A DNA stretch of 64,000 nucleotides from Pseudomaricurvus sp033283175 (GCA_033283175.1 JAWMQM010000004.1:62001-126000), one strand, 5' to 3'; positions 34,970 to 43,499 are shown, numbered from the stretch's first letter. The notes: a model not told the origin generated them from the letters alone. A program made the numbers and translations.

Positions 34970-35646
34970 CAGCCCACCGCCTCTGCCGGCTCATCACGCC
35001 AGTACCTGAGAATGTGACCCTTGAAAGGAGTGTCCAGGTAGTCAGTGTGCGACGGGCTGTTTTGCTCGCTGTGGTAGCCCAATTGCTCCATGCGCTGGCG
35101 CATCTTGTTTTTGCGACCGCGCCCGGGATCCACCACGATCACCTCGCAGGTGGGCTGTGCGTGATTGTCGATAAAGTCCGCCAGCTGGCGGATGTGCTGG
35201 TCTTCGTAGAGCAGGTCGCTGCCGATAATCAGGTCGAACAGGCCCAGGGAGTCGTCATCGTCACTCCAGTCGGTGCGCTCGTAGGCAATGGGCTCATCGC
35301 CATTGAGACTGGTATTGCGCGCCAGAAAAGCGCCGACCTCGGGGTGATTGTCAGTAGCGGTAATGTCACGCTGCTGTTTATTCAGCATCAGGCTGGAGAG
35401 CGCCATGCCGCACCCCACCTCCAGGATACGTTTGCCCTCGGTGGCGTGGTCGAGCATGCAGTTGGCCAGCACCAGGCTGGAGGGCCAGATCACCCCGAAA
35501 ATGGGCCAGGCGGCAGAGCAAATACCCAGTTTGGCGGCAATGCCATCGGGATCGCTGAACTGCTGGCGGTCGCGTAAGGTGCAGAGGTGGATGTCGGTGT
35601 CACCGAATTCGATGGTCTGGTAACGGACCCGGAGGGGGGATTCCAT
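34969..35646 (-). CDS. Class I SAM methyltransferase (methyltransferase-16/NNMT-like)
   Basis: 225 residues. SAM motif ILEVGCGMALSSLMLN (about 72-88), then ATDNHPEVGAFLARN, and a post-motif DLIIGSDLLYED typical of the family that includes lysine methyltransferases METTL21/EEF2KMT and bacterial homologues. The IWPSSLVLA segment before motif I is also characteristic. Substrate unknown, possibly a protein lysine. Translationally coupled to tpm. Confidence 0.82.
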   Translation of the reverse strand: MESPLRVRYQTIEFGDTDIHLCTLRDRQQFSDPDGIAAKLGICSAAWPIFGVIWPSSLVLANCMLDHATEGKRILEVGCGMALSSLMLNKQQRDITATDNHPEVGAFLARNTSLNGDEPIAYERTDWSDDDDSLGLFDLIIGSDLLYEDQHIRQLADFIDNHAQPTCEVIVVDPGRGRKNKMRQRMEQLGYHSEQNSPSHTDYLDTPFKGHILRYWRDEPAEAVG

Positions 35647-35891
35647 GGCTTATCCTGTGCTGATCAGCTGGGCTCTGTGGGATTAAGCCAGCTATCCAGG
35701 ATAAGTGACTGCTCGTGGCAATGGGGGGTTCGCCGATGGAGAGATTTCCTTTGATTGCGGCGAAGACCCCAATGTTATAACAGCTTCCGCCCCCCGCAGG
35801 AAGCGAAGTTACTGCCGCGGCAACCCCGGAATTAACCCGGCCGGGCATGATTCGGGTATTTACCGGCAGCCATGACCGCTATACTGGCGCT

Positions 35892-36464
35892 ATGAGCACC
35901 ACTGCCACTTTTGCGCCGGAACAGACCATGAACGACGAGATTAACTACAAGAACAACCCCCTGCATGGGATCAGCCTGAAGAACATGCTGACCGAGCTTG
36001 TCGATCACTACGGCTTTGAAATCCTCTTCGCCTACCTGCGCATCAACTGCTTCAAAACCAATCCCAGCGTCGAGTCCAGTGTGAAGTTTCTCAAGCAGAC
36101 CGACTGGGCGCGGGAGAAGGTGGAGAACTTTTACCTGTATCAGTTCAAGAGCCTGCCACGGGCCGCAGACGACCAGTTTGAGCTCTCCCCCCGCGACCGC
36201 ATTGTGCCCGACGGCGATCTTCCCGGCGAACCGGCCGAGCTGAGCCTGGAGGACGCCGAGCAACTGCAGGCCAAGCGGGAGAAAAAAGCGGCCAGCTTTG
36301 GGCAGCGGCGTCAAGGTTACGGCTCAGGCAAGCCCCGCCAGGAGCGGGCGCCGAGCCGTACCAGCCGTTCCTCTGACGGCAAATCCTCAGCGGGCAAGCC
36401 CTACGCAGCCAAACCTGCAGCCTCTAAAGAGGGTGGCGATCCCTGGTCGAAGTGGCGCAAGTAA
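35892..36464 (+). CDS. VF530 (DUF2132) family protein with basic tail
   Basis: 190 residues from the ATG at 35892; ATGs at 35847 and 35928 are alternatives and none has a clear ribosome-binding site. Residues 17-90 are the VF530 domain: KNNPLHGISLKNMLTELVDHYGFEIL, LRINCFKTNPSVESSVKFLKQTDWAREKVENFYL, a small helical fold known from Vibrio fischeri and thought to bind DNA. A long disordered tail rich in Lys, Arg, Ser and Pro (from about 120) follows, which most family members lack and which would favour nucleic acid binding. Confidence 0.82.
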   Translation: MSTTATFAPEQTMNDEINYKNNPLHGISLKNMLTELVDHYGFEILFAYLRINCFKTNPSVESSVKFLKQTDWAREKVENFYLYQFKSLPRAADDQFELSPRDRIVPDGDLPGEPAELSLEDAEQLQAKREKKAASFGQRRQGYGSGKPRQERAPSRTSRSSDGKSSAGKPYAAKPAASKEGGDPWSKWRK

Positions 36465-36489
36465 TCAAGTAATACAATCCCGGAACCAC

Positions 36490-36720
36490 CGTAGGAGCCC
36501 GGTCCCCCGGGCGAGCCTTTCATCCGGATTCGATTGTGCACGGGCCTATTCGCCTCCGAAGTGAAAGATCGCGCACAGGAGTGCGCTCCTACAGTCTAAC
36601 CCAAGCAGGCCTTTAGGCAGACCAATAGGACCAAACATACAAGCACGATCCCCGGGGGATAAGGTGAATTCCAGCACAGCTGGAAGAGAGCGTGATCTGG
36701 GCCACCAGGCTCCTACCACC
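36490..36720. repeat. REP-like palindromic repeat cluster (copy 2)
   Basis: Two or three REP-like units in alternating orientation: GTAGGAGCCCGGTCCCCCGG, then GATCGCGCACAGGAGTGCGC-type palindrome near 36570-36594, then a GATAAGGTGAATTCCAGC segment and CCAGGCTCCTACC. The blocks match those at 6.1, 39.5 and 41.7 kb. Together they fill the gap between the VF530 gene and the P450 stop. Confidence 0.7.
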
Positions 36721-36742
36721 GAATCAACTCGCCGCCCGGAGA

Positions 36743-37990
36743 CTACCACACCAGCGGCAGATGCTCCGGCCCCACTACCCCACCGGGACGGTATTCGATT
36801 TGGGTCCCCTCTTTGAGTGCAAACTCCGGGATACGACGCAACCACTCCTGCAGTGCCACCTTCAGCTCCAGACGTGCCAGGTGAGCGCCCATGCAGCTGT
36901 GCGGCCCGCCGGCGAAAGAGAGGATGGGTTTGCGCGGGCGGGTGAAATCCACTTCGGTGGGATTGGGAAAAACCTCGGGATCAAAATTGCAGGCGGGCAG
37001 TACTGACGTTACCCGATCCCCCTTTTTCAATTTCACACCGCGTAACTCAGTGTCCTGCGCAACCACCCGGCCAGAAAAGGTCACAGCCCAAACCCGCAAC
37101 AGCTCTTCCACCTGGGCGTTGATGCCATCGGGATTGGCAATCATCTCCTTCACCCGCTCCGGGTTCTGCGCCAGCCACATCCAGATGTTGTTGAGGGTGG
37201 CAAATACCGTATCCAGGCCCCCGATAAACAGGAACACCACAAAGCCGAAAATTTCCGGTGGCGTCATGGGGCGGCCATCCACTTCGGCGTGCACAATACG
37301 GCTGATCACCTTGTCGTCCGGGCTGGCCTGTTTCTCGGCGATCATCTCTTTCAGGTAGGAGGTGATGGACGCCATGGACTGGGCCATGATGGCACGGTCG
37401 TTGGAGTGCAGCAGATCCATGGCCCACTTCACAAAGGTATCGCGCTTCTCCTGTGGCAAGCCCATCAGGTCGAGAAAGACCGACACCGGCAGCGGACGAC
37501 CGAAATCCTCGGTGTACTCGCACTCGCCCTTGTCGATAAATTCGTCGATCAGGTCATTGGCCAGGTCGCGGATTTTCTGCTCCAGCGCCAGCACCCCTTT
37601 GGGTGAGAAAATAGGGTCCAGGATCGCGCGGTATTTGCGATGATCCGGCGGGTCAATTTCGATAGGAATGAAATAAAAGTAATCGTCCGGATCGCGGGGA
37701 AACGGCGTTGCCCCTTCGTTGGAAAAGATCTCCGGGTGACGCAGCATGTAGAAGGCATCTTCGTGCTTGATAAGCTGCCAGGCGTTCATAAACTCACTGG
37801 TATCGTAGAAGATCGGCGGCAAGGTTTCATGCATGGCCGCCATAAATTTATGGGGCGCGGCCAGAAACTCGGGGCCGAATGTGAGTCCCACAGAGCGCAC
37901 CAGTTCCTCTGGCACGTGGGCGGGAATATTGTCTCGGCCGGCGAGACGCGGGTACGCCGGTGGCACCGGGTTGGTTGCATCAATAGGCAT
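36743..37990 (-). CDS. Cytochrome P450 (class I, soluble)
   Basis: 415 residues. Haem-binding loop FAGGPHSCMGAHLARLEL with the axial Cys, K-helix ExxR in VEELLRVW, and an I-helix FIGGLDTVFATLNN in which the usual AGxxT is GGLDT. No signal peptide or membrane anchor, as in bacterial class I P450s. It would hydroxylate an unknown hydrophobic compound with electrons from the ferredoxin encoded 25 bp upstream; the sequence resembles P450s acting on terpenoids or fatty acyl compounds, but the substrate is not determined. No ferredoxin reductase gene is adjacent. Confidence 0.93.
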   Translation of the reverse strand: MPIDATNPVPPAYPRLAGRDNIPAHVPEELVRSVGLTFGPEFLAAPHKFMAAMHETLPPIFYDTSEFMNAWQLIKHEDAFYMLRHPEIFSNEGATPFPRDPDDYFYFIPIEIDPPDHRKYRAILDPIFSPKGVLALEQKIRDLANDLIDEFIDKGECEYTEDFGRPLPVSVFLDLMGLPQEKRDTFVKWAMDLLHSNDRAIMAQSMASITSYLKEMIAEKQASPDDKVISRIVHAEVDGRPMTPPEIFGFVVFLFIGGLDTVFATLNNIWMWLAQNPERVKEMIANPDGINAQVEELLRVWAVTFSGRVVAQDTELRGVKLKKGDRVTSVLPACNFDPEVFPNPTEVDFTRPRKPILSFAGGPHSCMGAHLARLELKVALQEWLRRIPEFALKEGTQIEYRPGGVVGPEHLPLVW

Positions 37991-38015
37991 CGTATTCTCT
38001 CCTTTATCCTTTCAA

Positions 38016-38339
38016 TCAGTACTGGGATTCCGGCAGGCGCACTACCAGGCCTTCCAGCTCATCGCTGACGGTAATCTGGCAGCTGAGGCGTGCACCGGGC
38101 TCGGTGCCGTGGGCCGAGAACTCCAGCATCTCCTTTTCCATGTCCGAGGCTTCACCGGTGCGATCCTGCCATTCGGGATCCACAAAGCAGAGACAGGTGG
38201 CACAGGCGAGGCCACCACCGCATTCACCCAGAATGCCTTCCAGGGCCTGATCCACGGCGCCCTGCATAACGCTGTCTCCATTGGGAACGTCCACCTCGTG
38301 GGCAGTACCGTCGTGATCGATGTAGTTGACGATGGTCAT
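38016..38339 (-). CDS. [2Fe-2S] ferredoxin, putidaredoxin type
   Basis: 107 residues. Cluster cysteines in GECGGGLACATCLCFV and the downstream GARLSCQI match adrenodoxin/putidaredoxin-type ferredoxins. The ATG follows an AAGGAGAATCCC ribosome-binding site. It is the natural electron donor for the P450 transcribed after it. The acidic surface (DMEKEMLEF) is as expected for a P450 partner. Confidence 0.93.
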   Translation of the reverse strand: MTIVNYIDHDGTAHEVDVPNGDSVMQGAVDQALEGILGECGGGLACATCLCFVDPEWQDRTGEASDMEKEMLEFSAHGTEPGARLSCQITVSDELEGLVVRLPESQY

Positions 38340-38420
38340 GGGATTCTCCTTTGCCAGGCAGCGATTCCGATAGATTTCCTCTGACAGTATGGGTCAGGTC
38401 AGGCGGAAACACCGGATGGG

Positions 38421-38461
38421 TTGCGAACTGGTTTGTTTTGCTTATAATTCCAATATTGGAA
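38421..38461 (+). promoter_or_regulatory. Divergent promoter region with IclR-type palindromic operator
   Basis: TTGCGA (38421-38426), a 16-bp spacer and a perfect TATAAT (38443-38448) form a plus-strand promoter for the IclR gene. The perfect palindrome TTCCAATATTGGAA (38448-38461) overlaps its -10 and fits the TGGAA/TTCCA half-sites of IclR-family operators. On the minus strand TATAAG (38446-38441) could be the -10 for the ferredoxin-P450 operon, so one operator could control both directions. A further half-site TTCTGGAAC lies at about 38475. Confidence 0.65.
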
Positions 38462-38561
38462 CACTTATGTTTATTTCTGGAACGATTATAGAAAGGGAGC
38501 TCTCCCTGTCAATAATCACCCGGCACACCTGACAAATCTTCACACCCGAGGTCCCCCGCCC

Positions 38562-39461
38562 GTGCCCGATCCCTCCAACCCCACCACCCGGGTACTGTCG
38601 GTCATCAACTTCCTGGCCGCCCACCCTACCGAGGCCTTTACGCTGGCAGAGATAGCCCGCCACCTGGGACTCAGCAACGGCTCCGCTCACCGCATCCTCA
38701 CCACCATGGTGGAAGCGCGCTATCTCAGCCGCAATGAACGCCACAAAACCTATTCGCTGGGCATCACCCTGGTGGCCGTGGGAGAGGCGGCGGTGACAAA
38801 GCACCGTGGTATCGAGGTGGCACGACGGGAGATAACCCGCCTGGCGGTAGAGCTGGACCTGCAGTGTTCCATTGCGGCGCGAATGGACGATGAACTGTTA
38901 CTGCTGGCTAAAGAGGGCTCACCCCAATCCCTGAAAGGCATGAGTCGGGTGGGCGAACGGCAACCCCTGTTGCCGCCCGTAGGGCTATCCCATATTGCCT
39001 GGAGTGATGCGGAAACCATCCGCCGCTACATCGGCCAGACGGATGGCTACATGAGCGAGGCGCAGCAGCACTACCTGCTGGATGCCCTGGCGCTGATCCG
39101 TCAGCGCGGCTACTCCATTGCCGGCTTTGGCCCGGCCATGCAGCGGCTGCGCAAGGTGATGTTCCTGCCCATTGGTGAAGCCCGGGACGAAACCTACTGG
39201 AATAATTTGTTGCAGTGGACCGCCACCCTGTCGGAGAGCGAACTGCAACTGATCGACCTTGAGGATGCGCAGCAGGACGGCATTACCTACCTGTCAGCGC
39301 CGGTATTTTCACCCGCCGGTGAAGTGGTTTTCGAGGTTGTGGTCAGTGGGGTTCCCGGCAACCTGAGTGCAACGGAAGTCGCGCGTTACGCCGATCGCCT
39401 CTGTGCCGCCGCCGAAATTATTACCAGTGAAACCCACGGGCGTGTGCCGCTTATCGCGTAG
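38562..39461 (+). CDS. IclR-family transcriptional regulator
   Basis: 299 residues from a GTG at 38562. N-terminal winged helix (TRVLSVINFLAAHPTEAFTLAEIARHLGLSNGSAHRILTTM, residues 8-50) followed by the IclR ligand-binding GAF-like domain. It is divergently placed from the ferredoxin-P450 operon and shares the 220-bp intergenic region with its palindrome, so it very likely controls that operon in response to a substrate of the P450. The ligand is unknown. Confidence 0.88.
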   Translation: MPDPSNPTTRVLSVINFLAAHPTEAFTLAEIARHLGLSNGSAHRILTTMVEARYLSRNERHKTYSLGITLVAVGEAAVTKHRGIEVARREITRLAVELDLQCSIAARMDDELLLLAKEGSPQSLKGMSRVGERQPLLPPVGLSHIAWSDAETIRRYIGQTDGYMSEAQQHYLLDALALIRQRGYSIAGFGPAMQRLRKVMFLPIGEARDETYWNNLLQWTATLSESELQLIDLEDAQQDGITYLSAPVFSPAGEVVFEVVVSGVPGNLSATEVARYADRLCAAAEIITSETHGRVPLIA

Positions 39462-39572
39462 GAGCCCGCTCCCGCGGGCGATCTTTTTGTTGGGGGGCAA
39501 CTATCCCTTATTCAAAAGGCGTTGGCGCCACATATGGACAAAAGATCGCCCGGGGGACCGGGCTCCTACCAG
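39457..39572. repeat. REP-like inverted pair (copy 3)
   Basis: GTAGGAGCCCGCTCCCGCGG...GATCTTT at 39459-39487 and its inverse AAAGATCGCCCGGGGGACCGGGCTCCTAC at the right end form a BIME-like inverted pair between the convergent iclR and PQQ-dehydrogenase genes. Confidence 0.75.
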
Positions 39573-39576
39573 AAAC

Positions 39577-39604
39577 AAAAAAACCCGCGCTTGTGCGCGG
39601 GTTT
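39577..39604 (-). terminator. Terminator of the PQQ-dehydrogenase gene
   Basis: Stem CCCGCGC/GCGCGGG with TTGT loop, extended by AAA/TTT pairs; on the minus strand it is followed by a seven-base T-run. It lies 28 bp beyond the dehydrogenase stop. Confidence 0.9.
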
Positions 39605-39631
39605 CGTTGTGTAACTTCAAACTTCAGTGAA

Positions 39632-41389
39632 TCAGGACTTAGGCAGCTTGAAGGTCCAGACACTGCCGCCCTGGTTGAAGTCCTTGACCAGCTTGGCCAC
39701 TTCGCCACCCCAGAGAGGAATCGCACCACCCCAGCCGGCAACGATGGTCACATACTGCTCACCGTCCTGCTCCCAGGTGATGGGTGAGCTGACGATGCCG
39801 GTACCGGTGTTGAACTTGTATAGTACTTCACCGGTTTTGGCGTTCATGGCCATCAGGTAGCCTTCAGGGTTACCCATGAATACCAGGTTACCAGCGGTAG
39901 CCAGTACGCCACCCCACAGAGGAGCGGTGTTCTTGTATTCCCACTCCACCTTGCCGGTGATCGGGTTGATCGCTTTCAGCGAACCGATGTGGTCGTCAAA
40001 CACAGGCTTGATGGTGAAACCGGAGCCCAGGTAAGCCGCACCTTTCTTGTAGTTCACAGGTTCGTTCCAGATGTCCATGCCCCATTCGTTGGAAGGCACG
40101 TAGAACAGGCCGGTGTCCTGGCTGTAGGCCATTGGCATCCAGTTCTTGCCACCCAGGAAAGATGGGATGGAGAACACGGTTTTGCCTTTGGCGCCGTCTT
40201 TGGCATCGGCAGGATTACCCGGGCGGAACTCATCGGCGTAGAGTGGACGACCTTTCTCATCCAGCCCCTTGGCCCAGTTGAGTTTCTTCACAAACGGCAT
40301 GCCGCGGATAAAGTCACCGTTGGTCCGATCCAGCACGTAGAAGAACCCGTTGCGGTCTGCGGTGGCCGCCGCCTTGATGGTTTTGCCCTTCTCCTTGTAA
40401 TCGAAAGAGACCAGCTCGTTCACACCATCGAAATCCCAACCGTCGTGCGGGGTAGTCTGGAAGTGCCAGACAATCTTGCCGGTGTCGGGGTCGATGGCCA
40501 GGCGTGAGGCACTGTAGAGGTTGTCGCCAGGGCGCAGGTGGGAGTTCCAGGGTGCAGGGTTACCGGTACCGAAGAACAGCAGGTCTACGTCGGGATCGTA
40601 GGTTCCACCCAGCCAGGTTGCAGCACCGCCGGTTTTCCACATATCACCGGGCCAGGTCTTGCCGGCTTCGCCACCGGTAATGCCATTCTCCTTGCCGTTG
40701 AGATAGCCCATGTGGCCTTCCACGGTAGGACGACTCCAGATCAACTCACCGGTTTTGGCATCGCGGGCTTCCACTTTACCAACAATACCGAACTCACCGC
40801 CGGACACACCGGTAATGACCTTGCCCTTGGCGATCAGTGGCGCTGCAGTCAGGGAGTAACCGGCCTGGTAGTCACCGACGGTTTTGCGCCAGCGAGGCTT
40901 ACCGGTTTTCGCATCCAGTGCTACCAGCTTGGCGTCCAGGGTGCCGAAGATCACCAGGTCGTCGTAGAGTGCCGCACCGCGGTTGATCACGTCACAGCAA
41001 GGCATAATGCCGTCGGGGAGGCGTGCGTCGTACTGCCACAGCTCCTCACCGGTTTTCACATCCACCGCAAAAATACGGGAGTAAGAGGCAGTCACGTACA
41101 TGACGCCATCTTTTACCAGTGGCTGTGACTCCTGGCCACGCTGTTTTTCACCACCAAAGGAGAAGGACCAGATGGGGGAGAGGGATTTTACGTTTTTGGT
41201 ATTTACCTGTTTCAGTGGACTGTAACGCTGTCCCTGGGGGCCGAGGCCATTGGAAACAACATCTTCAACCGTCTTGGCATCATTCACAATGTCTTTGTCT
41301 GTCACCTTCGCATGCACTTGAGCCGCACACAGAGCAACACTGAAAGCTGCGGTCATGCCAACCGATTTCGCCAGTAATCGCATCTTCAT
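39632..41389 (-). CDS. PQQ-dependent alcohol dehydrogenase with lanthanide-type Asp (PedH/ExaF/XoxF-like)
   Basis: 585 residues from the ATG at 41389, preceded by AGGAGG-like GGAGACCTCCT; upstream codons do not belong. Signal peptide to about residue 27, then an eight-bladed propeller with repeated AxDxxTGxxxW motifs and the vicinal Cys131-Cys132 disulphide. Metal and catalytic residues: Glu199, Asn277, Asp319, plus Asp321 in HDGWDFDG. The latter Asp is Ala in calcium MxaF-type enzymes and coordinates lanthanides in XoxF, ExaF and PedH. It oxidises alcohols to aldehydes in the periplasm and passes electrons to the cytochrome c encoded upstream. The substrate range cannot be read from sequence, but the surrounding genes resemble the ped/exa clusters for ethanol and phenylethanol. 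Confidence 0.93.
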   Translation of the reverse strand: MKMRLLAKSVGMTAAFSVALCAAQVHAKVTDKDIVNDAKTVEDVVSNGLGPQGQRYSPLKQVNTKNVKSLSPIWSFSFGGEKQRGQESQPLVKDGVMYVTASYSRIFAVDVKTGEELWQYDARLPDGIMPCCDVINRGAALYDDLVIFGTLDAKLVALDAKTGKPRWRKTVGDYQAGYSLTAAPLIAKGKVITGVSGGEFGIVGKVEARDAKTGELIWSRPTVEGHMGYLNGKENGITGGEAGKTWPGDMWKTGGAATWLGGTYDPDVDLLFFGTGNPAPWNSHLRPGDNLYSASRLAIDPDTGKIVWHFQTTPHDGWDFDGVNELVSFDYKEKGKTIKAAATADRNGFFYVLDRTNGDFIRGMPFVKKLNWAKGLDEKGRPLYADEFRPGNPADAKDGAKGKTVFSIPSFLGGKNWMPMAYSQDTGLFYVPSNEWGMDIWNEPVNYKKGAAYLGSGFTIKPVFDDHIGSLKAINPITGKVEWEYKNTAPLWGGVLATAGNLVFMGNPEGYLMAMNAKTGEVLYKFNTGTGIVSSPITWEQDGEQYVTIVAGWGGAIPLWGGEVAKLVKDFNQGGSVWTFKLPKS

Positions 41390-41654
41390 AGGAGGTCTCC
41401 TACTCTCTTTTACAGAACCATTTTTATGTGGTGAGTCGTTTCGTATCGCTCTCTGGGCGGGCAAATTTTTTAGGGAGTAAAAAAACTGCTTCAGCGCTCT
41501 ACGAGTCCAGTCTCAGTATGTGCAGGGGGCGGTCAATGCACCATTAACCAAGGGGCGCGACTGGATTGTTCCTTGGTAGTAATTTGGTATGGGGTGGGAG
41601 ATTGAACTGCAGGGATTTTTCCCGGAGGGGCGAAATATTTTAAGGTTGTTCATG

Positions 41655-41800
41655 ATTGGATCGCCCGGAGATAAAAGATCGCCCGGAGGATAAGGTGAAT
41701 TCCAGCTGGGCCGGGAGAGAGGATGGTCTGGGCCACCGGGCTCCTGCGGTACGCGACAACCACATCCGTAGGAGCCCGGTCCCCCGGGCGATCCTTTAGC
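41655..41800. repeat. REP-like repeat cluster (copy 4)
   Basis: AAAGATCGCCCGGAGGATAAGG, GGTGAATTCCAGCTGGGCCGG, GGTCTGGGCCACCGGGCTCCT and, inverted, GTAGGAGCCCGGTCCCCCGG-GCGATCCTTTAGC; same blocks as copies 1 to 3. It lies between the dehydrogenase promoter region and the binding-protein gene. 41390-41654 holds the dehydrogenase promoter, for which no clear hexamers were found. Confidence 0.7.
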
Positions 41801-41813
41801 TGCAGTTAACCAC

Positions 41814-42710
41814 CTACTCTGCAGATGCAGTTTCCTGCAACAGGGACGGCAACTGCCAGGCGACCTGATAGCGGCCAAACAATTCTCGCATCTGGCCATC
41901 GTCGATCAACTGGTTAACGATACTTTCAATGGCGTAGCCCAGTTGTCGGTAGTCACTTTTGACCGCGATACCGATGTCCCAGCGCAGCTTGCCAATAGCC
42001 TCGAAGCCATCGTTGTCAATATCCAGCAGTAGCGGCGGCTGGTGTTTTGCCAGCCACCACTCCAGCTGACTGCCCATACCCGCCACTGCGCTCAGCTTGC
42101 CGCTGGCAAAATCCCCCAGCGCCTCAAACACCGTGGGATAGTGGTGCAGGTTCTTGGTGAGGCGTCCCTGATAGGCACCGGCCAGGTAGAAGTCCGGCAG
42201 GCTGTCGATCTCCACACCGATGGGCTGGTACTGAAAAATCGCCAGGTTGCGCACCGAGCCAACCTTATCCAGGTTGCGGGCCAGCTGCCAGGATTCACTG
42301 TGGTAGGGGGCAGTCATAAAGACCATGTCGTTACGCGGCAACCCATAGCCATCCATGCTGTAGCTGAATTTTCGGTCGTAGGGGGCGCGCAGCATAACGT
42401 CGGCCTTGTGGCGAGTGACAATGTGCCCCTTCCACAGGGTGTTGCGCATGTCGTCCTCGACGGTTTCGCCGGCGGCGATCCACAGCCAGCGCGCCTCGAC
42501 ACCGAGCCCGGCCGCAATGGCCTCGCCGAGCTCTACGTCGATACCGGTTGGCCGCCCCTTCTCCTGCCAGGAGTAGGGAGGAAAGTTCTGGTAAACCGCG
42601 AACTCGATATAGCCGGAGGCCAGAATGTCGTCATAGGAACGAGCCTGCACCCAAAGGGACAGACTCATCAGCAGGCCCAGCAGGACCCTGGCAGCGACCC
42701 GACACTTCAT
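41814..42710 (-). CDS. Quinoprotein-associated periplasmic solute-binding protein (PedG/XoxJ-like)
   Basis: 298 residues from the ATG at 42710, preceded by GGAG 6 nt upstream. Signal peptide (VLLGLLMSLSLWVQA), then an extracellular solute-binding family 3 fold: FAVYQNFPPYSWQEKGRPTGIDVELGEAIAAGLG is typical. Such proteins accompany quinoprotein dehydrogenases (XoxJ, MxaJ, PedG) and are thought to help activate or load the apo-enzyme with PQQ or metal rather than serve transport. It lies between the dehydrogenase and cytochrome genes, which fits. Confidence 0.85.
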   Translation of the reverse strand: MKCRVAARVLLGLLMSLSLWVQARSYDDILASGYIEFAVYQNFPPYSWQEKGRPTGIDVELGEAIAAGLGVEARWLWIAAGETVEDDMRNTLWKGHIVTRHKADVMLRAPYDRKFSYSMDGYGLPRNDMVFMTAPYHSESWQLARNLDKVGSVRNLAIFQYQPIGVEIDSLPDFYLAGAYQGRLTKNLHHYPTVFEALGDFASGKLSAVAGMGSQLEWWLAKHQPPLLLDIDNDGFEAIGKLRWDIGIAVKSDYRQLGYAIESIVNQLIDDGQMRELFGRYQVAWQLPSLLQETASAE

Positions 42711-42744
42711 CACAGTCTCCAGCAAACGGCACAGGCCGGAACGG

Positions 42745-43221
42745 TTACTCTTCCAGCTTGCGGGTATCGAGGTAAGAGCGGATGGACCACATGGCCTCCT
42801 GACTCAGGATGCCTTCAAACGGAGGCATGTAGACGCGGCCGTCTACCACCGCACCGTGGCGGATGCGCTCCATAAACCACTGGTCCGATTCAGCCTTGTC
42901 GGGAAACTCAAATTCGTCATTGAGTTTGCGCAGGTCGGGCGTGATGCCACCGGAGATGGCATCCAGACCGTGGCAGCGGGCACAGTTCTGGGTATAGGCA
43001 GAAGTACCAATACGAATTGCCTCTTCGTTGCCGCGGAAGGGATTCTCATCGCGCCACTCTTCACCCAGGTCCGGCAAGGTATCGGTGTTGACGGCCTGCG
43101 GTGTGACATCACCATGGCCCATGGCCAGGCCAAAAGGCAGGGAAAGCAGGATGGCGGCGCCCAGTTGTCTGGCCATATGCTGCGCCAGTTTCGATTTTTT
43201 TTGCTGAGAGAGAGCACGCAT
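42745..43221 (-). CDS. Periplasmic cytochrome c (PedF/c550 type)
   Basis: 158 residues. Signal peptide (LGAAILLSLPFGLAMG), one haem site NCARCHGLDAISGG and a distal Met in VYMPPFEG. It matches the cytochrome c550 encoded with exaA/ped-type dehydrogenases and would carry electrons from the quinoprotein to a terminal oxidase. It is the first gene of the minus-strand set and shares a 365-bp divergent promoter region with the ABC binding protein gene. Confidence 0.9.
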   Translation of the reverse strand: MRALSQQKKSKLAQHMARQLGAAILLSLPFGLAMGHGDVTPQAVNTDTLPDLGEEWRDENPFRGNEEAIRIGTSAYTQNCARCHGLDAISGGITPDLRKLNDEFEFPDKAESDQWFMERIRHGAVVDGRVYMPPFEGILSQEAMWSIRSYLDTRKLEE

Positions 43222-43368
43222 AATCAGCCTCGACTCGTTGGTTATGAATGAAAAGTCTGTGGCGATGGGTTATGCCAAAGAGGACTGCCACCGTCTGTTG
43301 AAAATGCTATCAAACCCCTCCCGGCGAACAATTGTGCTTTGGTGTCATCGACCCGCGACCGGTATAGA

Positions 43369-43379
43369 CCTAAAGTCGC
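43369..43379 (+). promoter_or_regulatory. CCTAAAGTCGC motif, copy A
   Basis: CCTAAAGTCGC in the divergent region between the cytochrome c and ABC-binding genes. An identical copy follows at 43484-43494. It resembles the CCAAAGTCGT and CCAAAGTAC motifs near pqqA, the aldehyde dehydrogenase, and the TonB receptor. Confidence 0.5.
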
Positions 43380-43483
43380 AAAAAACTACTGCAACGCCAC
43401 ACCTGACGGGCGCAACCCCACCCAGCCGCGCAAAACCTACTACTTAAGTAGCAATCCAGCGCGACCATTTGCATATACCCCCG

Positions 43484-43499
43484 CCTAAAGTCGCGACTT
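43484..43499 (+). promoter_or_regulatory. CCTAAAGTCGC motif, copy B, within a 12-bp palindrome
   Basis: Second exact CCTAAAGTCGC (43484-43494). It overlaps the perfect palindrome AAGTCGCGACTT (43488-43499), flanked by CCTA and AGG so that CCTAA...TTAGG arms extend it. This lies 88 bp before the ABC-binding gene start and is a good candidate for a LuxR-type regulator dimer site. Confidence 0.55.
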
